NCBI RefSeq assembly: GCF_900170035.1
Contig: NZ_LT828544.1
Span: 88,704-152,703, forward strand
Length of the DNA: 64,000 nucleotides
Direction: 5' to 3'
Source: Desulfamplus magnetovallimortis
Lineage (GTDB): Bacteria > Desulfobacterota > Desulfobacteria > Desulfobacterales > Desulfobacteraceae
Shown: positions 41,807-50,441 of the stretch, in pieces
Layout of the letters: every line of letters starts with the position of its first letter
How positions within the stretch are numbered: the first letter of the stretch is position 1
Program-made: the position numbers and the translations under genes
The notes under the pieces: model-generated
What the model saw: the letters and a program-made list of their open reading frames with translations, nothing else
Told to the model about the DNA's origin: nothing
Database searches by the model: none

Positions 41807-42685
41807 ATGAATTTAAAAGAATCCCTGGAAAAAAAGAAATTTGTAGTAACCTCGGAAATCCAGGCTCCCATGGGAGATGACAACCCGGAAGAGCTTGTTG
41901 AGAGCCTTAAAAAAATAAGAGGCAGGGTTGATGGTGTGGCCATATCAGATGTGGAGCTTGAAGGTGTTGTGGGAGACAGTATCCAGACCTGTGATCTTCT
42001 TAACAAAAACAGATTTAATGCCATTTACCAGACAACCACAAGGGACAAAAATCGTTTTCAACTTCAAAAGGATCTCACCCAGGCCCATGAAACAGGTGTT
42101 GAAAATTTGCTTGTATTTACAGAAGATTACCGCATCTCCGGCGACAGCCTTCAGGAGTCCATGTTTTTCCATGTGGATTCCGGCAAACTTGCATCGGTTC
42201 TTGAACACATGAAAAGGGGAGAGACCATTGATGGGCATGCTCTGGAAAAGAAAATCGAATTTGTTCTTGGTTCCGGAGTAGAGACACCATGGGGCAAAAA
42301 TGTTCCTAAAAAAGGGATGGAGGAGATGGAGCAGATGGTGGAAGTTGGTACCGGCTACTTTCTCACAACCCCCATATTTGATGTTGATCAGTTTGAAAAA
42401 TTCATGAAGCAGGTAAATACCTTTGGAGTTCCAGTTATTGCCGAGGTGATGATTCTCAGAACTGCCGGCATGGGCAAATTCTTAAACCGCCATTTCAAGT
42501 CCGGCCTTGTACCTGACTGGGCTATTCAGAAGCTTCTGAAGGCACCTGATAAGACAAAGGCAAGCATTGAGCTTTTTGCTGAAACAGTCAACAATCTTAA
42601 AAACCTCTGCCAGGGAATTCACATTATTACAATTGGTGGAGAGGATAAACTTGCACAATATTTAAATGCAGCAAAATTGAAATAA
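41807..42685 (+). CDS. Methylene-THF reductase family protein (MetF paralog)
   Basis: A 292-residue MTHFR-fold TIM barrel: VVTSEIQAPMGDDNPEELVE, QTTTRDKNRFQLQKDL, NLLVFTEDYRISGD, TTPIFDVDQFEKFM and PVIAEVMILRTAGMGKFLN. It is more diverged than the second MetF at 50442: the usual TRDRN and GD.P segments are altered (TTRDKNR; TEDYRISGD). It could be a subunit or act on another C1-folate. AAAGGAGAATGTC precedes its ATG. It lies in the same direction as the Hdr genes, 185 bp upstream of HdrBC with a family A repeat between. Confidence 0.88.
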   Translation: MNLKESLEKKKFVVTSEIQAPMGDDNPEELVESLKKIRGRVDGVAISDVELEGVVGDSIQTCDLLNKNRFNAIYQTTTRDKNRFQLQKDLTQAHETGVENLLVFTEDYRISGDSLQESMFFHVDSGKLASVLEHMKRGETIDGHALEKKIEFVLGSGVETPWGKNVPKKGMEEMEQMVEVGTGYFLTTPIFDVDQFEKFMKQVNTFGVPVIAEVMILRTAGMGKFLNRHFKSGLVPDWAIQKLLKAPDKTKASIELFAETVNNLKNLCQGIHIITIGGEDKLAQYLNAAKLK

Positions 42686-42765
42686 ACCCTCATGATTGCG
42701 AGGGCTTCACAACGATGCATGAAAGTCATGACATATCAGTATGTTATTGAGACTTTCTAATAAAG
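42685..42765 (-). repeat. Family A unit inside the methylene-THF reductase cluster
   Basis: An A unit in minus orientation (AGAAAGTCTCAATAACATAC to GACTTTCATGCATCGTTGTG and a CCCTCGCAATCATGAGGG hairpin), immediately after the MetF paralog stop. It is the CATGAGGG subtype also found in the TTT operon near 7.2 kb. Confidence 0.75.
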
Positions 42766-42870
42766 TAGCATAAAAGGGAGAACCAAGGCATTTAAAGGCC
42801 ATCGAACTGACAGCAGTATTATGTATGTGATCAGACAATTGAAAAAAGCTGTTTCAGGAGGGAACATATA

Positions 42871-44175
42871 ATGGCAGAGCCAATCAAGCTTGACGAACTC
42901 ATCTGTGAATTCAAGGAGGAGATAGCCGAGCGCATTCCCGATGCAAATTTTGATCTGTGTCTCACCTGTGGTACCTGCACCGGCGGATGTCCTGCATCCG
43001 AACAGTATGATATGGATCCGCGAAAATTTTTGCGGATGCTTCTTCTTGGTATGGATGATGAAATACTTAAAAGCCCGTGGGCATGGGTATGCACAATGTG
43101 CGGAAGATGTCAGTCAGCATGTCCCATGAACATTGCGATTCCAAAATTCATATACAATGTAAGGGCTTCCTGGCCCAGGGATAAAAGACCAAAAGGAATA
43201 AGAGGTTCCTGTGACCAACACATCAAATCCGGTAACGCAATGGGCGTTCCCAAGGAGGATTTTGTCTTCACCGTTGATGATGTGGCTCAGGAGATAAAAG
43301 ATGAACAGCCTGAATTTGAAGATCTTGAAATTACAACTGATCGCCCCGGTGCCTACATGGCCATCAACCAGAACTCAAGGGAACCTGTAACTGAACCTGA
43401 CGAAATGAGTCCACTCTGGAAAATTCTTCATAAAGCCGGTGCAGACTGGACCTATCCCACAGTTATGTGGGGAGGTGAAAACTACTGCATGTTTCTGGCT
43501 GACGATGAAGGGTGGCGATATATCATGGAGGAGTTTGTTCATCACATTGAACATACACTGAAGAGCAAAGTGGTTGTTAACACCGAGTGAGGGCACTCCT
43601 ATTATTCAATCCTGGAAGGATTGCGAAAATACAATATCCCTCATAACTTTGAATTTAAAAGTATCATTGAACTTTATGCACAATGGATAAAAGATGGTAC
43701 CCTGAAGATCAATTCCGACTGGAACAAGGATCTTAAAATAAAATTTACTGTACAGGATCCTTGTAATATCGGGCGAAAAATTGGAACTAACCGCATTGTG
43801 GATGACTTGCGATTTGTTATCAAGGCTGTTGTGGGTGAAGAAAATTTTGTTGATATGGTTCCCAACCGCTCCAATAACTTCTGCTGCGGCGGAGGTGGAG
43901 GTGCCCTTCAGGCAGGTCACACTGACCAGCGGAGAGCCTACGGAAAGGTAAAATTTGACCAGATCATTGAGACCGGAGCCGATTATGTCATAACCCCATG
44001 TCACAACTGTCATGCACAGATAGAGGATATGTGTCACCATTATGGCGGAAAATACTACACCGTGCATCTGTGGACAATCATGTGCCTTGCCATGGGAATT
44101 CTTGGTGAAAACGAACGCACCTATTTAGGACCTGATCTGGCTGACTTTGGATTGACAGAAAAGGAGGAGTCATAA
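42871..44175 (+). CDS. HdrBC-like FeS/CCG-domain subunit, probable selenoprotein
   Basis: A 434-residue heterodisulfide-reductase-like subunit if UGA at 43588-43590 is read as selenocysteine (residue 240). The N-terminal half is HdrC-like with CLTCGTCTGGCP and CTMCGRCQSACP. The C-terminal half is CCG/HdrB-like: NTE-U-GHSYYS, DPCNIGRK, FCCGGGGG and TPCHNCHAQ. The UGA stands where DsrK/HdrD relatives have the Cys of ECGHxY. The frame is continuous across the UGA, no start signal precedes 43621, and a hairpin with UGGAA loop lies 17-33 nt downstream. CAGGAGGGAACATATA precedes the ATG. It overlaps hdrA by one base (TAATG) and should form the Hdr part of the methylene-THF reductase complex. Confidence 0.87.
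43588..43623 (+). promoter_or_regulatory. UGA codon and bSECIS-like hairpin in hdrBC
   Basis: UGA at 43588-43590, then after 16 nt the perfect stem CAATCC / GGATTG (43607-43623) with loop TGGAA. Bacterial SECIS elements are small stem-loops with G in the apical loop, 16-37 nt after UGA; this fits. The other two UGA genes in the window have the same UGG loop. Confidence 0.75.
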
Positions 44176-47100
44176 TGTCGAATTATAAAAAAGACTCTCT
44201 GAGCAACCCCGGTATAAATGATGTCATGGGTTCTGTTATGGTGGTGGGAGCAGGTATTGCTGGAATCCAGGCATCCCTTGATCTTGCGGACTCGGGCTAT
44301 CTTGTTCACCTTGTGGACAGCAACTCGGCCATTGGTGGTGTCATGGCACAGCTTGACAAGACCTTTCCCACAAACGACTGCTCCATGTGTATTATCTCTC
44401 CCAAACTTGTTGAAGCAGGGCGTCATCTCAACATTGAACTTAAAAACATGACCCGTGTAAAAGAGGTTAAGGGTTCTTCTGGCAATTTCACTGTTACACT
44501 TCTTGAACAGCCAAGATTTATAGACCTTGAAAAATGTACTGCCTGTGGTGAGTGTTCAAGTGTCTGCCCTGTGGAGCTTCCAAGCAATTTTGACGAGGGG
44601 CTTGCCACCAGAAAGGCCGCATTTAAACTCTATCCCCAGGCAATGCCAAGTGCCTTTGCCATTGAAAAGGGAGATCGGGCACCCTGCAAGCTCACATGCC
44701 CGGCCGGCCTTAATGTCCAGGGTTATGTGCAGATGGTGAAACAGGGTAAATATAAAGAGGCTCTTGAGATCATCATGGAGCAGCTACCCTTGCCAGGAGT
44801 TCTGGGACGTATCTGTCCCCATGAGTGTGAAAATGCGTGCCGCCGGTGCGAAGTGGACGAGCCAATAGCCATACGGGATCTCAAGCGCCTTGCAGCAGAT
44901 AGCTTTGATGCCCGTGATATAAAGATTAAATGCGCAGAACCCACAGGGAAAAAAGTAGCAATCATCGGTTCAGGCCCTGCTGGACTCTCTGCGGCATACC
45001 ATCTTGCAAAACAGGGTGTGAAAGCCACAATCTTTGAAGCATTGCCACAGGCAGGTGGTATGCTTCGGGTGGGTATTCCGGAACACCGTCTGCCTGCCGA
45101 AGTGCTGGACAGAGACATTGAGGTCATTACCAACCTTGGTGTGGAGATCAGATACAACTCTCCTTTGGGAGCAGATATAACCATTGATTCTCTGCTTAAA
45201 AATCAGGAAAACACGGAAGAAGAGGGTGGAGATAATAATAGTGGAGAAGAGAAGTTTGATGCGGTCTTTCTGGGGATGGGAGCTCACAAAGGCATTGATC
45301 TTGGTATCCCCGGCGATGATCTAAAAGGTGTCTGCCAGGGCGTTGATTACTTAAGGGAACTAAACCTCACCGGTAAAACCCAGACCGGTAAAAAGGTCGC
45401 CATCATAGGTGGCGGAAATGTTGCCATTGATGTGGCGAGAAGTGCCGTGCGTCTCGGTGCTGAAAAGGTGACCATCATCTATCGCAGAACCCGTAATGAG
45501 ATGCCAGCCTGGGAAGAGGAGATCTGTGCTGCCGAAGATGAAGGGGTCGAGATTATCTATCTTTCTGCACCCCAGGAAGCTCTGTCAGACAGCACAAATG
45601 CAATATCTAAACTTCGTTGCATTAAAATGGAGCTTGGCGAACCCGACTCATCAGGAAGACGTCGTCCCATACCAGTTCCAGGCAGTGAATACGATATTGA
45701 AGTGGATCAGCTCATATCCGCCATTGGACAACGTCCTGATATCTCAGCACTGATAGCCGACACAAGCAACAACAATGATATTAAAAGTAGCGATACCAAA
45801 ATCAGCGGTATCAAAACCAGCGATATTAAAACCAGCGATATTAAAACCAGCGTTAATAAAACCAGCGATATAAAGACCGGCGATACCAAAACCAGCGTCA
45901 TCAACATAACCCGCTGGGGCACCACAGAAGTTGATCCCATCACCTTTGAAACCAGTAAAAAAGGTGTATTTGCCGGAGGCGATCTTCAGACAGGCCCAGG
46001 AGTTGCCATATCTGCCATTGCAGCGGGAATGGAGGCTGCTGAATCCATTGTACGCTATATCAAGGGTGAGGATATGCTCCAGGGCAGGAATCAAAACCGG
46101 TTGATTCAGGAGAAACGTCTTCGGGAATCGCCGGACTATATGCCCGAATATACCCCGTTATCAGAAGAGATCCCAAAGGCAAAACGCTCCAGAATTCAGG
46201 AATTGCCACTATCCCAAAGAGTCGGTAATTTTAAGGAAGTTGAGCTTGGATTTGAAGAACAGGAAGGCCAAAAAGAGGCGGCTCGATGTCTCAACTGTGG
46301 TTATTGCTCCGAGTGCATGGAGTGCGTGGATGCCTGTCTTGCAAATGCAGTTGATCACTTCATGATGCCGAAGCTCCACGAAATAAATGTGGGGGCAATT
46401 ATTCTTGCTCCAGGTTTTACACCATTTAATCCATCTCAATATGAAACCTATGGCTATGGCTCAAATCCCAATATAGTCACAAGCATTGAGTTTGAGCGCC
46501 TGCTTTCAGCATCAGGGCCATACAAGGGGCATCTTGTAAGACCTTCAGATGAAAAGGAACCCAGAAAAATAGCATGGCTTCAGTGTGTCGGCTCCCGTGA
46601 TATCAACAAGGGAGATCACAGTTACTGCTCCGGGGTTTGCTGCATGTATGCCAACAAACAGGCTGTTATTGCCAAGGAGCACAGTGACCATGAGCTTGAC
46701 ACAGCCATCTTTTTCATGGACATGAGAACCCACGGCAAAGAGTTTGATAAATACAGCATAAGGGCAGAGGATGAAAGCGGGGTTCGTTTGGTTCGCTCAA
46801 GAATCCACTCTGTATTTCCCATGAAAGATGACAGGCTGCGTCTTGTCTATGCCACAGAATCCGGCTCCACAGCAGAAGAGATATTTGACATGGTGGTTCT
46901 CTCTGTCGGGCTTGCCCCATGTTCTGATGCTGCTGAAATTGCCACTACCATGGGTATTGAGCTCAATCGCCACATGTTTGCAAAAACCCGGAACCTTTTG
47001 CCTGTGAATACAACAAGGGAGGGAATTTTTGTATGTGGAGCATTCCAGGAGCCAAAGGATATTCCAATGTCGGTTATGGAGGCTTCTGCCTCAGCAGCAA

Positions 47101-48935
47101 TGGCAGCCCAAACCCTTGCTTCAAAAAGATGGAGTTTAACCAGAACAAAGGAGCTTCCGCCTGAAAGGGATTTTTCCGGAATGGCTCCCCGCATAGGAGT
47201 TTTTGTATGTAACTGCGGTATAAATATTGGGGGTATTGCCGATGTTCCGGCTGTAAGGGATTATGCTTCCAAACTTCCTTATGTTGTGCATGTGGAGGAT
47301 AATCTTTTCACTTGTTCCCAGGATGCCCAGGATCACATAAAGGAGACAATCATTGAAAAAGATATAAACCGTGTTGTTGTTGCCTCATGCTCTCCGCGTA
47401 CCCATGAAGCACTTTTTCAGGAGACAATAAGGGATGCAGGCCTTAACAAATATCTTTTCGAGATGGCCAATATCCGTGACCAGAATACATGGGTACACAT
47501 GAACCAGCCTGAAAAAGCAACACAAAAGGCAATGGATCTTGTCCGCATGGCTGTTGCCAGGGCTGCATATTCTGAGCCTTTGCATCAGGTGAAACTCTCC
47601 ATTAAAAAATCTGTCCTTGTGGTGGGAGGAGGAGTATCAGGTATAGAAGCTGCCCTTGGTATAGCAGATCAGGGATTTAAGGCTGTTCTTGTGGAAAAAA
47701 GCGGTGTTCTTGGAGGCAATGCACTTAATTTGAGGGCAACCTGGCAGGGTGAAGCTGTAACTCCCTGGCTTGCCCAGCGTATAAGCAGGGTAGAAACCCA
47801 TGAAAACATTGATGTTTATCTTACTTCAGAGGTTACAGCCACAACCGGAAGTCTTGGTAATTTTGTCACCACCATATCTCCTGCCATTCCTGACAATGCA
47901 CCGGAAAAAGTTGCAGATAGATCTGTGGGAAGTGTAACCATTGAGCATGGAGCTACCATAATTGCAACAGGAGGAAAGGAAGATCAGCCAAGGGAGTATC
48001 TCCATGGCACCCATCCTGATGTATTGACCCATCTTGAGATGGATGCTCTTCTCCAAGAGGATGAGGATACAAAAGTTAGCGACAGAAGGCAGAAAAGAAA
48101 CACCAGGATTTCAAAGGCAAAAACCGTGGTCTTTATACAGTGCGTGGGTTCCAGAAACAGTGAAAAACCCTATTGCAGCAAGATCTGCTGTACCCACAGC
48201 CTGAAAAGTGCAATTGAGGTCAAGACAAGAAACCCAAGATCAAAGGTTTTTATCATATACAGAGATATACGTTCATATGGTTTCAGGGAAGAGCTTTACC
48301 AGGAAGCCAGGCAAAAGGGTATAATATTCATACGTTATGATCTTGAAAACCCACCTGTTGTAAAGGCTGAAGTCAAAGATGGCAACAGATTGAAACTTAT
48401 CGTTACGGATCATGTTTTGAGGATGCCTGTGAACCTTGCACCAGATCTGCTGGTGCTTGCAACCGGAATAAAACCAAGTTCCAACAAAAAGCTGTTTGAG
48501 GCATTCAAGATACCTGTAAATGAGGATGGCTTTCTTGTGGAAGCACATGCAAAACTTAGGCCGGTTGACTTTTCATCTGACGGGCTTTTTGTGGCAGGCA
48601 GTGCCCACTATCCAAAACCCCTTGAGGAGTGTATTGCCCAGGCAAAGGCCACTGTATCAAGGGCCATGAGAATTGTGTCCAGGGATTCAATCATGGTGGG
48701 AGGTGTTGTTGCCGTTGTTGAGCCTGAAAAGTGTGCAGTGTGTCTTACATGTGTCAGAACCTGTCCCTATGAAATTCCATATATCCACGAGGATGGATAT
48801 GCGGTGATTGATGCGGCAGAGTGTCATGGTTGCGGCCTGTGCGTTTCTGAATGCCCGGGCAAGGCCATTAAACTCAATAACTTTACCGATGAACAGATCA
48901 TTGCAAAGACCAATGCACTTTTCAAGGTTGCCTGA
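44175..48935 (+). CDS. Giant HdrA-NfnB-HdrA flavoprotein
   Basis: A 1586-residue electron-transfer flavoprotein. Order: HdrA FAD motif VVGAGIAGIQASLDL (about 24) with the HdrA cysteine segment DCSMCIISPK; a ferredoxin motif CTACGECSSVCP; then an inserted NfnB/GltD-like NAD(P)H module (CKLTCPAGLNVQGYV, ICPHECENACRR, GSGPAGLSAAYHLA, GGGNVAIDVARSA) to about residue 640; HdrA second part with CLNCGYCSECMECVDAC; a second HdrA unit from about 1010 (VFVCNCGINIGG, VVGGGVSGIEAAL); and a terminal 2x[4Fe-4S] motif CAVCLTCVRTCP, CHGCGLCVSECP. This supplies several flavin sites and NAD(P)H and ferredoxin ports for electron bifurcation. A 15-bp minisatellite lies inside the NAD(P)H module. Neighbours MvhD, HdrBC and MetVF are its expected partners. 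Confidence 0.92.
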   Translation: MSNYKKDSLSNPGINDVMGSVMVVGAGIAGIQASLDLADSGYLVHLVDSNSAIGGVMAQLDKTFPTNDCSMCIISPKLVEAGRHLNIELKNMTRVKEVKGSSGNFTVTLLEQPRFIDLEKCTACGECSSVCPVELPSNFDEGLATRKAAFKLYPQAMPSAFAIEKGDRAPCKLTCPAGLNVQGYVQMVKQGKYKEALEIIMEQLPLPGVLGRICPHECENACRRCEVDEPIAIRDLKRLAADSFDARDIKIKCAEPTGKKVAIIGSGPAGLSAAYHLAKQGVKATIFEALPQAGGMLRVGIPEHRLPAEVLDRDIEVITNLGVEIRYNSPLGADITIDSLLKNQENTEEEGGDNNSGEEKFDAVFLGMGAHKGIDLGIPGDDLKGVCQGVDYLRELNLTGKTQTGKKVAIIGGGNVAIDVARSAVRLGAEKVTIIYRRTRNEMPAWEEEICAAEDEGVEIIYLSAPQEALSDSTNAISKLRCIKMELGEPDSSGRRRPIPVPGSEYDIEVDQLISAIGQRPDISALIADTSNNNDIKSSDTKISGIKTSDIKTSDIKTSVNKTSDIKTGDTKTSVINITRWGTTEVDPITFETSKKGVFAGGDLQTGPGVAISAIAAGMEAAESIVRYIKGEDMLQGRNQNRLIQEKRLRESPDYMPEYTPLSEEIPKAKRSRIQELPLSQRVGNFKEVELGFEEQEGQKEAARCLNCGYCSECMECVDACLANAVDHFMMPKLHEINVGAIILAPGFTPFNPSQYETYGYGSNPNIVTSIEFERLLSASGPYKGHLVRPSDEKEPRKIAWLQCVGSRDINKGDHSYCSGVCCMYANKQAVIAKEHSDHELDTAIFFMDMRTHGKEFDKYSIRAEDESGVRLVRSRIHSVFPMKDDRLRLVYATESGSTAEEIFDMVVLSVGLAPCSDAAEIATTMGIELNRHMFAKTRNLLPVNTTREGIFVCGAFQEPKDIPMSVMEASASAAMAAQTLASKRWSLTRTKELPPERDFSGMAPRIGVFVCNCGINIGGIADVPAVRDYASKLPYVVHVEDNLFTCSQDAQDHIKETIIEKDINRVVVASCSPRTHEALFQETIRDAGLNKYLFEMANIRDQNTWVHMNQPEKATQKAMDLVRMAVARAAYSEPLHQVKLSIKKSVLVVGGGVSGIEAALGIADQGFKAVLVEKSGVLGGNALNLRATWQGEAVTPWLAQRISRVETHENIDVYLTSEVTATTGSLGNFVTTISPAIPDNAPEKVADRSVGSVTIEHGATIIATGGKEDQPREYLHGTHPDVLTHLEMDALLQEDEDTKVSDRRQKRNTRISKAKTVVFIQCVGSRNSEKPYCSKICCTHSLKSAIEVKTRNPRSKVFIIYRDIRSYGFREELYQEARQKGIIFIRYDLENPPVVKAEVKDGNRLKLIVTDHVLRMPVNLAPDLLVLATGIKPSSNKKLFEAFKIPVNEDGFLVEAHAKLRPVDFSSDGLFVAGSAHYPKPLEECIAQAKATVSRAMRIVSRDSIMVGGVVAVVEPEKCAVCLTCVRTCPYEIPYIHEDGYAVIDAAECHGCGLCVSECPGKAIKLNNFTDEQIIAKTNALFKVA
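45770..45905 (+). repeat. In-frame 15-bp minisatellite within hdrA
   Basis: About nine imperfect copies of GATATTAAAACCAGC, encoding DIKTS repeats (SDTKISGIKTSDIKTS and onward). They fall in a surface loop of the GltD/NfnB-like domain between the ISAIGQRPD and TRWGTTEVDP motifs, where relatives have only a few residues. All copies keep frame, so length could vary between strains without destroying the protein. Confidence 0.9.
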
Positions 48936-48972
48936 GTTTGAACATGAAGCGTTAAAGATACGGAGGTAAATC

Positions 48973-49416
48973 ATGATTGATAATTTTGAACCCAGAATCA
49001 TCGCCTTCTGCTGCCAGTATTGAGCATATGCAGCCGGGGACCTGGCAGGTTCCATGAGACTGAACTATCCATCAGAGGTAAAGGTGATTCAGGTGCCCTG
49101 CACCGGAAGGGTGGATATAATTCATCTGTTAAATGCCGTTGAAAAGGGTGCTGACGGTGTTTATGTGGCAGGTTGCCTTGAAGGAGAGTGCCACTATCTT
49201 ACAGGAAATATAAAAACAAGAAAAAAAGTTGAATATGTCAAAAAAATACTGGGGGAGATCGGCATTGAGCCTGAAAGGGTGGAGATGTACAATCTATCAT
49301 CGGCACAGGGGGCAAGATTTGCAGAAATTGCCCGGGAAATGACCGCGAAAATCAGGGAACTTGGCCCTTCTCCTGTAAGGATGAATGATCCTGTAAGTGA
49401 AAAAAAAGCTGCATAA
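48973..49416 (+). CDS. mvhD: MvhD-like delta subunit, probable selenoprotein
   Basis: A 147-residue MvhD/FlpD protein if UGA at 49021-49023 (codon 17) is selenocysteine. The sequence reads AFCCQY-U-AYAAGDLAGSMRLNYP, aligning the UGA with the second Cys of the CCNWCSYAGADLAG motif of methanogen MvhD; the homolog VhuD is a known selenoprotein. Downstream PCTGRVD, GCLEGECHYLTGN complete the [2Fe-2S] site. The ATG has GGAGGTAAATC before it, whereas no plausible start exists after the UGA at a domain border. A GGC-loop hairpin follows the UGA. It accepts electrons from HdrA-linked donors and lies 37 bp after hdrA. Confidence 0.9.
49021..49053 (+). promoter_or_regulatory. UGA codon and bSECIS-like hairpin in mvhD
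   Basis: UGA at 49021-49023, then after 13 nt a 7-bp stem GGGACCT / AGGTTCC (49037-49053; one G-U pair) with loop GGC, which becomes UGGCA if the top pair opens. Distance and loop guanines agree with a bacterial SECIS. Confidence 0.72.
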
Positions 49417-49457
49417 TGAGGCATGTTTCATATTAGAATAAAAGTAGTTTATGTTCT

Positions 49458-49535
49458 GTTTACCGTGGAAATGGATACAATTTCCATGGTCGGGGGTGGC
49501 TGATCATCAGCCATGATCGTTTAATGGAAATTCCT
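49458..49535 (+). repeat. Family B repeat between mvhD and metV
   Basis: TTTACCGTGGAAATGGATAC, AATTTCCATGGTCGGGGGTG, GCTGATCATCAGCCATGATC, GTTTAATGGAAAT: one complete unit with GGCTGATCATCAGCC as its internal hairpin. It interrupts the Hdr-MetV gene series. Confidence 0.8.
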
Positions 49536-49651
49536 GAAGATCGAGATATTGATACAAATATTAATATAGATAGTGTTTATGATAGGGAAATTGTAAACTG
49601 ATTAATGAAATATGCTCATAATGATATCATAAAATATATAAGAGGTGAATC

Positions 49652-50320
49652 ATGATAGTAGCAGACCGTAAATCTCTTGAAGAAATACAAGAAATGATAA
49701 AACCCCATCGCAAGCTCCTGATTGTGGGATGCAAGGGGTGTGTAACCGTCTGCAATGTGGGAGGCTCAAAAGAGGTTGAAATTCTGGCCTCAGCCCTTAC
49801 CATTGCCAGAAAAAAAGAGAATAACGAGATCGAAATTGATACCACCACCATTGAACGGCAGTGCGATAATGAGTATGTCTCCCAACTCAAAGAGACAGTA
49901 GGTAACTACGATGCCGTTTTATCCATGGCCTGTGGTGTGGGGCCCCAGTTTTTGTCGGAATACTACAGGGAGCAAAAATTTTATCCAGCAGTGAATACCA
50001 CCTTTTTCGGGGGAGCTGTATCCCATGGTATCTGGGAGGAGAGATGCGCCGGATGTGGTACATGTATCATCCACGATTTTGATGGAATATGCCCCATAGC
50101 AAGGTGTGCCAAAAGTCTTCTTCACGGACCATGTGGCGGCTCATCTAATGGATTGTGCGAAATATCAAAGGAGACCATATGCATCTGGGATGCCATTGTT
50201 GCCAAAAAAATAGAGCAGGGAAGGCTTGAGGATCTTCTCAAGGTACGACCTGCCAAGGATTGGAGAACAGCAAGGGACGGTGGCCCGAGACGCAGTATCA
50301 GGGAGGAGCTTACCCGTTAA
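49652..50320 (+). CDS. metV: MetV: zinc/FeS subunit of methylene-THF reductase
   Basis: A 222-residue protein of the MTHFR C-terminal (MetV) family found with MetF in acetogens and other Wood-Ljungdahl organisms. Motifs: VGCKGCVTVCNVGG near the N-terminus, MACGVGPQFLSE, CAGCGTC and DGICPIARCAKSLLHGPCGG, a cysteine-rich segment typical of the family, and GLCEISKETICIWDAIV. MetV is thought to link MetF to the electron-supplying Hdr/MvhD module. An AAGAGGTGAATC sequence precedes the ATG. Its MetF partner follows 121 bp downstream. Confidence 0.92.
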   Translation: MIVADRKSLEEIQEMIKPHRKLLIVGCKGCVTVCNVGGSKEVEILASALTIARKKENNEIEIDTTTIERQCDNEYVSQLKETVGNYDAVLSMACGVGPQFLSEYYREQKFYPAVNTTFFGGAVSHGIWEERCAGCGTCIIHDFDGICPIARCAKSLLHGPCGGSSNGLCEISKETICIWDAIVAKKIEQGRLEDLLKVRPAKDWRTARDGGPRRSIREELTR

Positions 50321-50441
50321 ATCTTGTTACTTAAAAATATCCTGCTTATTGCATATATAGATTATTGTACCAAATATAAGCTTATCCTTTGATTCTTTAT
50401 CAAAAATTCGTATGAAACATGATATATAAGGAGAGTGAACA

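Noticed and set aside
43621-44175. Separate gene for the C-terminal half of the HdrBC-like protein
   Set aside because: There is no ribosome-binding site at 43621, the frame continues unbroken across the UGA, and the CCG domain would lose its first conserved position.
42871-44175. Nonsense mutation or pseudogene instead of selenocysteine
   Set aside because: UGA falls exactly on a conserved Cys column, a SECIS-like hairpin follows, and two more genes in the window show the same arrangement.
44218-48548. Many open frames on the opposite strand and other frames of hdrA
   Set aside because: They are shadows of a single long coding frame with consistent domain content.
49054-49416. Short MvhD starting at MRLNYP
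   Set aside because: It would lack the conserved CC..C..AGADLAG segment; the ATG at 48973 has a strong ribosome-binding site and the frame continues through UGA.
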